64,000 nt of DNA from CAYWWY01 sp964462525 (GTDB lineage: Bacteria; Thermotogota; Thermotogae; MWEM01). Under the pieces are notes generated by a model. That model was not told the DNA's origin and did no database searches. It saw only the letters and a list, made by a program, of their open reading frames with translations. Made by a program: the position numbers and the translations under genes. The stretch lies in assembly GCA_964462525.1 (NCBI GenBank), contig CAYWWY010000009.1, forward strand, positions 30,951 through 94,950. The letters run 5' to 3'. Positions 54,700 to 62,201 of this stretch are shown here, one piece after another. Within the stretch, counting starts at the first letter, position 1, and the number at the start of each line of letters is the position of its first letter.

Positions 54700-55569
54700 A
54701 TGAACCAAAGAAAATGGATCCTTTTGGGGGTATTCAGTTTTTGTTGGGTGATCCATGGATTGGCATGCAGCAGTTTTGCGGCGTATTCGAATCTCACGAT
54801 GGTTGGATCGAATTTTGATTACCATCCAGGTTTCCAATATCGTGTGGCTATTTTCCGCCATCCTTTGGAATACGACTATTTCGCAGTACAATTCAGCGCC
54901 ACGCCCCCCTATGCTTATACAACGCTGGGAATGAATGATCAAGGGCTTTTTGCTAATTTGCAGGATGTGCCTCAAATGGTGGAACGGGATATCAAAAACG
55001 GGAAATTACGCCTTTCCATCCAAGAGTATCTGGAATGGCAACTTAGGTACATGAAAAGCGCACAGGAAAGCTTGGATTACCTGAATGCCATCCGCCTAAG
55101 CAACATACCCCCGTACTACCATCACACCATGGTCGCCGATCGTCATGGGACAAGTTTTGTCGTCGCTCCTGGTGAAACGGATAATGAAATATACCGGTAC
55201 TCCGATACCTACACCATCCAGACAAACTTTTACCTGACTAAGCATGTGTCCGATAGCCCTGAAGCGGTTTCTTGTGGGAGATTCAGAGAAATCCATAGAA
55301 GACTTATTGATTCGATCGATGATCTGGACGTCTTCAAAGGGTTTTATATCCTAGAAGGGGCTTTTCAAGGCATCCATACGCAGATTAGTACGGTTTTTCT
55401 TCTCGACGATTTGGAAATCTATTTTGCGATCCAGACCGATACTCAACGGATCTTTCGTGTTTCATTAAAAACCGGGCTTTTGGATACCTTCAGCGGTTTT
55501 TCGGAGTACAGAAGCCTGATCTTGGATGATGAGGGAGTTTGGTTAACCGATCTTCAAAAGTGGGAGTAA
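54700..55569 (+). CDS. Exported Ntn-hydrolase-like protein (choloylglycine hydrolase/C45 type)
   Basis: 289 residues. A signal peptide ends WVIHGLA and cleavage would expose C23 as mature residue 1 (CSSFAAYSNLTMVGSNFDY), the arrangement of linear-amide C-N hydrolases, where an N-terminal Cys is the nucleophile; NFDY (Asp 40) is the second family mark. LGMNDQGLFANLQDVP and MVADRHGTSFVVAPGE also fit. Probably cleaves an amide outside the cytoplasm. The GLAC could be misread as a lipobox. ATG 54700 follows AAGGAGGG by 7 bases. Confidence 0.78.
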   Translation: MNQRKWILLGVFSFCWVIHGLACSSFAAYSNLTMVGSNFDYHPGFQYRVAIFRHPLEYDYFAVQFSATPPYAYTTLGMNDQGLFANLQDVPQMVERDIKNGKLRLSIQEYLEWQLRYMKSAQESLDYLNAIRLSNIPPYYHHTMVADRHGTSFVVAPGETDNEIYRYSDTYTIQTNFYLTKHVSDSPEAVSCGRFREIHRRLIDSIDDLDVFKGFYILEGAFQGIHTQISTVFLLDDLEIYFAIQTDTQRIFRVSLKTGLLDTFSGFSEYRSLILDDEGVWLTDLQKWE

Positions 55570-55608
55570 CCAAACAGGGAAATTGGACTAGAGCAGGAGA
55601 GGTGTTCG

Positions 55609-56517
55609 ATGAACTACAAAATAAAGCAATACAACCACAAGGCAGGAATCACCGAAGAATATTTTGCCGTTCGCGATTTTTTCGTGCGGTTGGATTATGC
55701 AGAGTTTACCTATGCTCGGTGGGACTGGATGATCACCCACGGTTATCTCGATCATAGCAGTCTATGCAAGATTAGGCTCTGGACGGTGGACGATCAAGTG
55801 ATAGGAATCGCCACCTATGATTTGAGATTGGGCACAGCCTATTGTCTGGTTCTCCCCGAATACGCAGCGCTCAAACGAGAGATGCTTATTTATTCCCAAG
55901 ACCATCTTCAAGGGGAAGAAGGGTTTTTCGTGGCGATTTCCAATGAAGATGTGCCGTTCCAATTTATTGCGTCGAATCTGGGTTACGTTGCTACACCAAA
56001 TACTGAAGAAGATGCCATCTTCTACCTGGATCAAGGAACACCCAATCTCGATTACTCGTTGCGGGAAGGGTTTGCCATCACGACAATGGAAGAGCGCTAT
56101 GACCCCTATGAATATCGCAGAGTGCTGTGGAAGGGTTTCAATCATGAATTGAACGGAGAAGGACCTCTCGTCTTTTCCGAAGAAGAACGAAAAGGGGTCG
56201 ATTTTGAAATGTTTCGGGATCATGTGGATCTTTCGTTAAAAATTGCAGTGGTCAGTCCCGACAATCACTTTGTGGCCTATTGCGGAATGTGGTACGAACC
56301 CCAACTGGGTTATGCGGTCATTGAACCCGTTGCAACAGATCCGGATTATAGGAAAATGGGCCTAGGACAAGCTGCTGTGCTCGAAGGCATCCGAAGGGTT
56401 TCGGAAAAGGGCGCGCGTTACGTACTGGTCGGGTCGAATCAGCAATTTTATTACAACCTTGGTATGTTTCCTTACCGACAAGCAACGCTATGGAAAAAAA
56501 GGACAAGAATAGAATGA
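55609..56517 (+). CDS. GNAT-family N-acetyltransferase with N-terminal extension
   Basis: 302-residue protein. The last 110 residues hold the GNAT acetyl-CoA core (YAVIEPVATDPDYRKMGLGQAAVLEGIRR; R/Q-x-x-G-x-G/A pattern), ending in NQQFYYNLGMFPYR. The first 180 residues probably form a second, degenerate GNAT-like lobe (IGIATYDLRLGTAYCLVLPEY). Substrate unknown. ATG 55609 follows GGAGAGG. It is 39 bases below the Ntn-hydrolase-like gene and likely on the same transcript. Confidence 0.85.
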   Translation: MNYKIKQYNHKAGITEEYFAVRDFFVRLDYAEFTYARWDWMITHGYLDHSSLCKIRLWTVDDQVIGIATYDLRLGTAYCLVLPEYAALKREMLIYSQDHLQGEEGFFVAISNEDVPFQFIASNLGYVATPNTEEDAIFYLDQGTPNLDYSLREGFAITTMEERYDPYEYRRVLWKGFNHELNGEGPLVFSEEERKGVDFEMFRDHVDLSLKIAVVSPDNHFVAYCGMWYEPQLGYAVIEPVATDPDYRKMGLGQAAVLEGIRRVSEKGARYVLVGSNQQFYYNLGMFPYRQATLWKKRTRIE

Positions 56518-56521
56518 TAAA

Positions 56522-56989
56522 TCAATCCGGTCCACCCACCTGGCTCCAGTTGGTTACGATATCCCCCATGATATACAACTGGTATTTCTCTGCAACGTGC
56601 GTATGGATAAACAGGTCGTTCTTGCTAAAATCTGTGTGATCTTCGATCGCATGAGCTATACTAATCATTACAAGTTGAATCTCTTCTTCGGACATGAACC
56701 CAGGAACGTAAAGATCCACAAAAATGGGTTCTTTGATGCCTACAATCGCGCATCCAGGGCAGTAAATGGTCTCAAAAAAAGACCAGTAATAGGTGACAAA
56801 GCTTTCTGGGAGTCCGGTCATTTCTGAAACGTCCCGACTGATCCGAGTAAGGATTTCATCTAAATCTTGTTCGATCGGCAGACTTGCGATTTTTACCATA
56901 GGATCCCCGATGACTTTGGGTTGGGAAAACAAACAGGCAAAAGAAAAGACCATCATACATATAGTAACTGCCAAAAATGTCTTTTTCAT
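56522..56989 (-). CDS. Exported tautomerase-like (MIF/4-OT fold) small protein
   Basis: 155 residues from the ATG at about 56989, after AAGGAG, beginning with a signal peptide (KKTFLAVTICMMVFSFACLFS). The mature part resembles two beta-alpha-beta units of the tautomerase superfamily (IASLPIEQDLDEILTRISRDVSEMTGLPESFVTYYW, then PIFVDLYVPGFMSEEEIQLVMISIAHAIEDH). The catalytic N-terminal Pro of true tautomerases is not at the start, so activity is doubtful. It follows the hydrolase gene with almost no gap, so both should be co-expressed. Confidence 0.65.
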   Translation of the reverse strand: MKKTFLAVTICMMVFSFACLFSQPKVIGDPMVKIASLPIEQDLDEILTRISRDVSEMTGLPESFVTYYWSFFETIYCPGCAIVGIKEPIFVDLYVPGFMSEEEIQLVMISIAHAIEDHTDFSKNDLFIHTHVAEKYQLYIMGDIVTNWSQVGGPD

Positions 56990-56990
56990 A

Positions 56991-58253
56991 TCAATCTCCT
57001 TGATCATTCAAAATATCGTCCAACCAGTCGAACAAAATACTCCCGACCAAGCTGCGGTTTTCCATGACGCAATGATTCGATGCCCCTTCATTGGTGGGGG
57101 TAATCACCAATTGCTTGTTGGGATTGTTTACGCGTTCCATAATCATTTTTTGTTGCCGTTGGACTTCTGTGTTTTGGTATTCCCCTTCTCCTACGATCAA
57201 GAGTGTAGGAATTGAAATCTGTTTTGGGTCAAACTCGAATCCGAGATTTGCTTCCACAAGCCCCGCTGGTTGATCCCAATCGATACCCCAACGCCAATTA
57301 ATTGTTCGTACTACATTCCGGTGGAAGCTTGTCCAAGAAGCCATATCTTCCTGTGTCGCATGCACTACGGGCATGGTCGAAAAGAGATCATAGGCATTCA
57401 CTACTCCCGAATTCATAGCGATGGCTTTGATCCTTTCGTCAAACATCGCAGCTCTAGGGACGGTCACACCGCCTCCGCTGATTCCATATGCAAACAAAGC
57501 GTCCGGATCCACGTCCGTTCGGTTCAACACAAAATCGACAACGGCTTTCATCGGGACTTCAACATCCACGCGAAAGAACTTCCCATCTAGCGGCATGATT
57601 CCTTGCCCCGGCAAGTCAAGCGTTAGAAAATTATAGCCTCGCTCAAAAGCCTGGGGACCTATGTAGAAAAACAAGTCTTCAGCAAAGGTCTCTCCTCCAC
57701 CGATCATTAATAATGTTTTGGTGGGCTCGTTCCCTTCATTCGCTTTGCGGAAAAATAAAGGCAACACACCTTCCCCATAGGGAACTTCGTAATACTCTAT
57801 GGGCCGTTCAAGTAACTGGCCCCCTCTCAGAAACAATTCGCGGCTTTTTTGGGCCCTTTCCTTCAATGAGGGTTGATCGGGTAGGATGGAGATCAAGGAA
57901 ATTCGATAATAATAAGACGCGCGAAGGAATTGGTCTCTCGCGCTGATCCAATGCCCTTTTTCGTACGCCTCTTCTCCGCGGATTTCTACTCGTTCCGCTA
58001 GTTCATTCCATACGGATTGCCAACTGCTTGCATCTCCATCGAGAATATGAAAAGCAGCCCAAAAAGCCTCTCCAACCTCAACTCCACGGTTGACTGCCGA
58101 GCCCAATACCAGATTCCCAAAATGGAAATCCATATCATCGCACTGAAAAAAATAGGGAATTGCCGTTGCATGTGCATCAAATAGTTCGTCAGCGCAGAGG
58201 GTTACCGCGAGTAGCACAACTAAGCATAGAAGGGTAATTTTCGATGATTTCAT
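56991..58253 (-). CDS. Exported alpha/beta hydrolase
   Basis: 420 residues; signal peptide KSSKITLLCLVVLLAVTLC. An N-terminal helical cap (about 45-150, WISARDQFLRASYYYRIS) precedes an alpha/beta hydrolase core: nucleophile elbow AYGISGGGVTVPRA, LTLDLPGQG, and a C-terminal NEGASNHCVMEN with the His. The layout resembles FrsA/2,6-dihydropseudooxynicotine-hydrolase-type enzymes. The expected catalytic acid after IPTLLIVGEGEYQN is Glu rather than Asp. ATG 58253 follows GAGGAGAG. First gene of a two-gene exported set. Confidence 0.82.
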   Translation of the reverse strand: MKSSKITLLCLVVLLAVTLCADELFDAHATAIPYFFQCDDMDFHFGNLVLGSAVNRGVEVGEAFWAAFHILDGDASSWQSVWNELAERVEIRGEEAYEKGHWISARDQFLRASYYYRISLISILPDQPSLKERAQKSRELFLRGGQLLERPIEYYEVPYGEGVLPLFFRKANEGNEPTKTLLMIGGGETFAEDLFFYIGPQAFERGYNFLTLDLPGQGIMPLDGKFFRVDVEVPMKAVVDFVLNRTDVDPDALFAYGISGGGVTVPRAAMFDERIKAIAMNSGVVNAYDLFSTMPVVHATQEDMASWTSFHRNVVRTINWRWGIDWDQPAGLVEANLGFEFDPKQISIPTLLIVGEGEYQNTEVQRQQKMIMERVNNPNKQLVITPTNEGASNHCVMENRSLVGSILFDWLDDILNDQGD

Positions 58254-58504
58254 GGGTATACTCTCCTCTCGCAAAGTAGGGGGATCATTTGAATCGGTAA
58301 AAAAAGACATCACCTAAAAGTGTTTCACCAAACATTCTCGAGAATCCCAATAACAACAATGAAGCTACAAATCAAAACCCGAGTTTTATGCCAAACGACT
58401 TGATTTGACAGCTATTTCGAAACTCGTTGTCTGAAGAACCAACTTGTTTCATACGTGCCGGAAAAAGGATTGCCCGATAAAAAAATGTTTCTCACAGTCA
58501 TTGA

Positions 58505-60274
58505 TCAATCAACGAGCAAAGGTATGGATACGATATGGAATTGATCATCCCACACAGTTCCAAGATTCCAAGTGTATCCGATAGAAGTAAAGGGTACCCC
58601 GATTCCGATTTTTACATTGTCCGATTTACTGTACAACGAGTTATCTGCCCAATACTGGTAATCGGGATGGATGGGATCGTAGATAAAATCGGTAGCAATT
58701 CCCAGATCAAAATCTTGGTTGTAGATGATTGCTCCCAAAAGATTAAGCTCAAGATTGAGTTGCAACCCGATCTTTAATGTATGATCCTCTAGCTCTTGAA
58801 AACGCGTTTCGATGAATTCGACAGACACAGAGGGATCAAGCGGGGCAGTCGGTGTAGAATCGTTCCAGACGCGTGGATAAGGAATAAAACCCCAAAGGAA
58901 CTCCAATCGCACACCCGTATCAAGCTGAATGCCGAACGAACCCCCGCCGTTTTTAACTTTCATTCCGTAATCAATACTTGCATTTTCCTCGTCGGACTCA
59001 AAATCAGCCACCAGACTAATTGTAACGCCAAAAGTGAGTTTTTCGATCGGGATTTTGATCGGTATGGTGATAAATTTCCCTGTCATTTTGGTTCCTGGAT
59101 CAACCCCCAGCAGTTTAAATAAGAGCTCATAATCAGCGTCGGAGTCAATAGATAACTGTCCAGAGAAAGATGTCTCTGACCAGTTGATTGTGGCGGTAAA
59201 ATCGATTGTGGCACCAATTCGATAGTCATATTCCATTTCCAACTCAACCTGAGAGGAGCCTTTCCACAAACTGGCACTGCCCTGATCATTCCAAAAATCA
59301 AAAGATGAACGGTTCTTAATCAGTGTTTCCAGCAGCCTTCTATCTTCCTGAGTGCCATATCGTTCGATGATTTCAGCGAGATCACCTTCAAGCTTCATTT
59401 CAAAGGCCCCCACGACTTTTTGTACATGAATGTCTTCCGTATCGAAAATGGTGTAACCAGGGTCATCATCGGATATACTCGCGTTTGTAATCCTTCTAGC
59501 GCTACTTCCATGTGTGTCCAGAATGTAGTCTCCAGACCCGACCCACAAGGGTAAATCCGGATCACTAATTTTTATCCGAGATGCCTCTGAAACAACGTTG
59601 TCAAAAAATCGAGACCCCAGGATTATATAATCTTCGGTGGGGTGGGCTGCCAAAATCCCCGATTGATAATTATAAGGTTTTGTGCCGCTTTTCTGCAATC
59701 TGAAAAGAACGGTTCGATAGACTTTATCATGATCAAAATACTGCTGCTCATGTTCGTCGGGAATATCCCAAGGAAAACTGAGGAAAGAACAACCTTCAAG
59801 CGCTTGAGAATAACTGGTTGTCCTCGAAGCCAGGGTTTGATAAACCAATCCATGAGATTCTTTTCGTTGAGAAGCGGAATCCGCATCGGCGTGAATCACC
59901 ATGTTTTCACGATGGTTCACGATCCTTCCTTCTTCATCGTAAAGAAGGTAATCAAGCGTTAGGGTTTGAACGGTGGCATCCACCACATAGTAATACCCAT
60001 AATAGACTTCCAGCGTTGTGAAAAGATAACCCTCAGAATCCTCTGCCTTCACAAAACCTTGCCTTTTATCAATTATGGGGATTAGCATACCAGGTTTCAA
60101 TTGATCGATTTCATGATTCGACACAATCAAACGGCCACCAGTAAAGGTGCCCTGACGGATTTGCTCAGCTGTCATTCGAACATGAAAATCCAGTTTCTCT
60201 CTCATAATCACACAACTACTTAGGAAAAAAATCGTGATCAAAAATGTAAGTACGAATAACCCCGTTCTTTTCAT
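58505..60274 (-). CDS. Large lipoprotein of unknown function
   Basis: 589 residues from ATG 60274 (AAAGGGG upstream). Lipoprotein signal KRTGLFVLTFLITIFFLSSC with lipobox LSSC. The N-terminal half (about 30-270) contains strand-rich repeats (GRLIVSNHEIDQLKPGMLIPII..., VDATVQTLTLDYLLYDEEGR). The C-terminal half (about 330-589) is built of amphipathic beta-strands (YDYRIGATIDFTATINW, GVTISLVADFESDEENASID, KIGLQLNLELNLLGAIIY), perhaps a beta-barrel or a lipid-binding beta sheet. No family recognised. Confidence 0.65.
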   Translation of the reverse strand: MKRTGLFVLTFLITIFFLSSCVIMREKLDFHVRMTAEQIRQGTFTGGRLIVSNHEIDQLKPGMLIPIIDKRQGFVKAEDSEGYLFTTLEVYYGYYYVVDATVQTLTLDYLLYDEEGRIVNHRENMVIHADADSASQRKESHGLVYQTLASRTTSYSQALEGCSFLSFPWDIPDEHEQQYFDHDKVYRTVLFRLQKSGTKPYNYQSGILAAHPTEDYIILGSRFFDNVVSEASRIKISDPDLPLWVGSGDYILDTHGSSARRITNASISDDDPGYTIFDTEDIHVQKVVGAFEMKLEGDLAEIIERYGTQEDRRLLETLIKNRSSFDFWNDQGSASLWKGSSQVELEMEYDYRIGATIDFTATINWSETSFSGQLSIDSDADYELLFKLLGVDPGTKMTGKFITIPIKIPIEKLTFGVTISLVADFESDEENASIDYGMKVKNGGGSFGIQLDTGVRLEFLWGFIPYPRVWNDSTPTAPLDPSVSVEFIETRFQELEDHTLKIGLQLNLELNLLGAIIYNQDFDLGIATDFIYDPIHPDYQYWADNSLYSKSDNVKIGIGVPFTSIGYTWNLGTVWDDQFHIVSIPLLVD

Positions 60275-60924
60275 AACTTGACCCCTTTCGTTGGATTTCA
60301 CATAATTCATTCGCCCCGAACTCAACAATCCGTTCCTCCCGAAATGAATCCGTGTTGCCTATGGGCAACGATAGCAGCATTGTTTTCAGAGAAGCCGATT
60401 TGATCCTATCGAAATAAGTATACCATGGATCATGCGCATGAGCCAAATCCCCAGAAGCCCTTCATGGATTGGCTTTCAAGAGATCATGAATATCCTTTCC
60501 CGCTTTTGAGCTTCAATAATCAGTTCAAAAGCAATCCGTGTTCCTCTTTGGATCGGTTTTTCCATCATAATTTTCAGATCCGAGAGGATCATTTGATCGA
60601 CCATTTCTTTGATAATCCGCTTTATTCTACTACGATCGGATACCCTTTCGCCATTGAACCTGAGTTTAATGAAAGATGTCCATAAGCATCTGTGGTTCAA
60701 ACGAAAAAAGCGGGCGCCACTAATTTTCGTTAATAGAGGGTATTACGCACAAACAAAAGGGGTAATTTTCCGGAAAAAAACGATCAGACCCTACGCCATA
60801 AATATGACAAAAGGTGACAGGTTTGGGAGGTAGAATTCCTTTGGATTGAGAAGAACCTTCAGAAATGAATCGCTCGATGGCATAACCAGGAACAGGTACG
60901 CGAAATCGAAAGGAGAGGAAGCAG
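60275..60924. other. Gene-poor 650-base region
   Basis: On the minus strand near 60417-60425 is TGG-TATACT, a possible extended -10 for the lipoprotein gene, followed in its leader by a hairpin GTTGCC-CATA-GGCAAC (60354-60369). A 74-codon minus-strand frame (60476-60700, TTG start, ending RGTRIAFELIIEAQ...) has natural-looking composition but no ribosome-binding site; it may be a remnant. Nothing else is recognisable. Confidence 0.4.
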
Positions 60925-61389
60925 ATGGAACCTAGAATGGTAGAGAAAGACCGTTTCTTTCTGGTAGGCATGGAATACTATGGAACAGGAAAAGACAATC
61001 GAATTCAAAAGCTCTGGGAGAATTTCATGAGCCGACTCGGAGAGATTCATCACGCCATCTCAAGAGAGACATGGGGGTTTTGCGAGATGCTTTATGGAGA
61101 TCCCGATGACGGTCCTTTCTCCTATATTGCAGCGGCTCCGGTACGAGTTGTGGAACACATCCCCAGAGGGATGCTCGCTAAAGAAGTTCCAGCATCAAAG
61201 TTCGCAGTGTTTACCCATATCGGGAGTTTGGAAGCTTTGCCAAAGACCTATGCGCACATCTATAATGTGTGGCTTCCAAAATCGGGCTTTCAAGCGGACA
61301 ATTTCGGAATGGAGCTGTACGATCAAAGGTTTAATTTTACCCCAACATCCGAGTTTGATATCTACGTACCAATTCAGGACAAAGTATAG
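60925..61389 (+). CDS. GyrI-like small-molecule-binding protein
   Basis: 154-residue stand-alone effector-binding domain of the GyrI/AraC-C-terminal (Cass2-like) fold: FLVGMEYYGTGKDNRIQKLWENFMSRL at the start, YIAAAPVRVVEHIPRGMLAKEVPASKFAVFTHIGS in the middle, and the typical end FGMELYDQRFNFTPTSEFDIYVPI. No DNA-binding domain is attached. Probably binds a small hydrophobic or cationic ligand. ATG 60925 follows AAAGGAGAGG. It converges on the micro-ORF operon with a shared terminator. Confidence 0.85.
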   Translation: MEPRMVEKDRFFLVGMEYYGTGKDNRIQKLWENFMSRLGEIHHAISRETWGFCEMLYGDPDDGPFSYIAAAPVRVVEHIPRGMLAKEVPASKFAVFTHIGSLEALPKTYAHIYNVWLPKSGFQADNFGMELYDQRFNFTPTSEFDIYVPIQDKV

Positions 61390-61404
61390 GTTCGATCCTT
61401 TCTC

Positions 61405-61434
61405 CAAAAAACGACCCTCCGTTTCCGGAGGGTC
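61405..61434 (-). terminator. Terminator of the two-peptide operon (also reached from the GyrI-like gene)
   Basis: Nine-pair stem GACCCTCCG / CGGAGGGTC with a 4-base loop. On the minus strand it is followed by G and six Ts, so it is strong in that direction. On the plus strand the T-run is weak. Confidence 0.85.
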
Positions 61435-61466
61435 TTCTATGTGAACTCGGTTCGTATGGTTTTCTC

Positions 61467-61562
61467 TTATGCTCTCAATCCCAGTTCAAAACTCCTGTCA
61501 ATGAATCCTTTCTCGATTTGCACTTCGACTTGTCTTTTTTCTTTTCTCTGAAAAATCTTCAT
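61467..61562 (-). CDS. Micro-ORF B, 31-residue basic peptide
   Basis: ATG 61562 has AAGGAGG with a 7-base gap (an ATG two codons earlier is also in frame), and the frame ends TAA before a strong terminator. The peptide starts MKIFQRKEKRQVEVQIEKG and ends FELGLRA: basic N-terminal half, mixed amphipathic remainder, no signal peptide or cysteine. It lies 27 bases below micro-ORF A, so both appear to be one transcript. Not recognised. Confidence 0.6.
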   Translation of the reverse strand: MKIFQRKEKRQVEVQIEKGFIDRSFELGLRA

Positions 61563-61589
61563 AGCCATTCCTCCTTCCTTTCTTCAGGA

Positions 61590-61700
61590 TTACTGGCCTA
61601 CGTAAAGGTGGTTCAGGTAGCCAGTCTTCAGGTCGTCCATCGTTCGCATCATTTCGGATGCGCTCTTTGTTCGGTTCTTCTTTAATGCCTTATTGCTCAT
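61590..61700 (-). CDS. Micro-ORF A, 36-residue peptide
   Basis: ATG 61700 has a perfect AAAGGAGGTG with a 7-base gap. The peptide starts MSNKALKKNRTKSASE, strongly basic, continues MMRTMDDLK and ends GYLNHLYVGQ, an uncharged aromatic tail. This leader-plus-core look could suit a modified-peptide precursor, but no processing enzyme is visible nearby. First of two small genes behind the promoter at 61731-61761 and ahead of a terminator. Not recognised. Confidence 0.65.
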   Translation of the reverse strand: MSNKALKKNRTKSASEMMRTMDDLKTGYLNHLYVGQ

Positions 61701-61730
61701 GCCTGCACCTCCTTTTTGATTTTCACCTCT

Positions 61731-61761
61731 ATTGTACCTCAGGGCCTTTGGTGCATGTCAA
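61731..61761 (-). promoter_or_regulatory. Probable promoter of the two-peptide operon
   Basis: TTGACA (61761-61756) and TACAAT (61736-61731) on the minus strand, with a rather long 19-base spacer. The -10 is 30 bases above the first micro-ORF ATG. The spacer length lowers confidence. Confidence 0.55.
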
Positions 61762-62201
61762 CAGGAGAAAGGCCGCGATTTGTGTAACGATTGAGTAAAT
61801 CGAGGAGTAAGGTGCTTGAAGGATTATCCGTAGAGCGCACCGACCAATCTAGCACAGGAGTTGCCCTTTTTTATCGTTTTTTCAGCTTCAAGCATGGTAC
61901 AATATTGGACAGGAGTGGGAATGTTGATGAATCAAAGAATACGCACATCCTTTGAAGGATTCCATCATCTTACGCGGTAATCGAGAAAAAGGAAAAGGAC
62001 GAAATAACCCCCAGCAATCATTATGGTGGGATGGTTGAATCGTGAATCGAAGGATGACAAGGCACTCTGAGGGAATAGGGTCATTGAAATGGAGTATGCC
62101 TGTTGATTTTTCAAATAGAGCTTCTTTGTTTGCTCCACGAGAAATGCCGCTTGAAATTGAAGTTGTTTCTGACATCGACAATCCGTGAGGAGGTAGAGAG
62201 C
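61762..62201. other. Leader region of the repeat protein gene, with doubtful tiny ORFs
   Basis: About 440 bases. An extended -10 TGG-TACAAT lies at 61895-61903 (+). The 298-base leader below it contains a 19-codon frame (61921-61980) 5 bases after AGGAG and a 48-codon GTG frame (62042-62188) ending just before the ribosome-binding site of the next gene. Either might be a leader peptide; neither is supported beyond that. Confidence 0.35.

Noticed and set aside
54700..54768. Lipoprotein signal (GLAC) in the Ntn-hydrolase-like protein
   Set aside because: Position -3 is Gly rather than Leu/Val/Ile, and the Cys is better explained as the catalytic residue.
58254..58504. Promoter or small gene between the hydrolase and the large lipoprotein
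   Set aside because: No convincing -10/-35 pair, hairpin or ribosome-binding site was found in these 251 bases.
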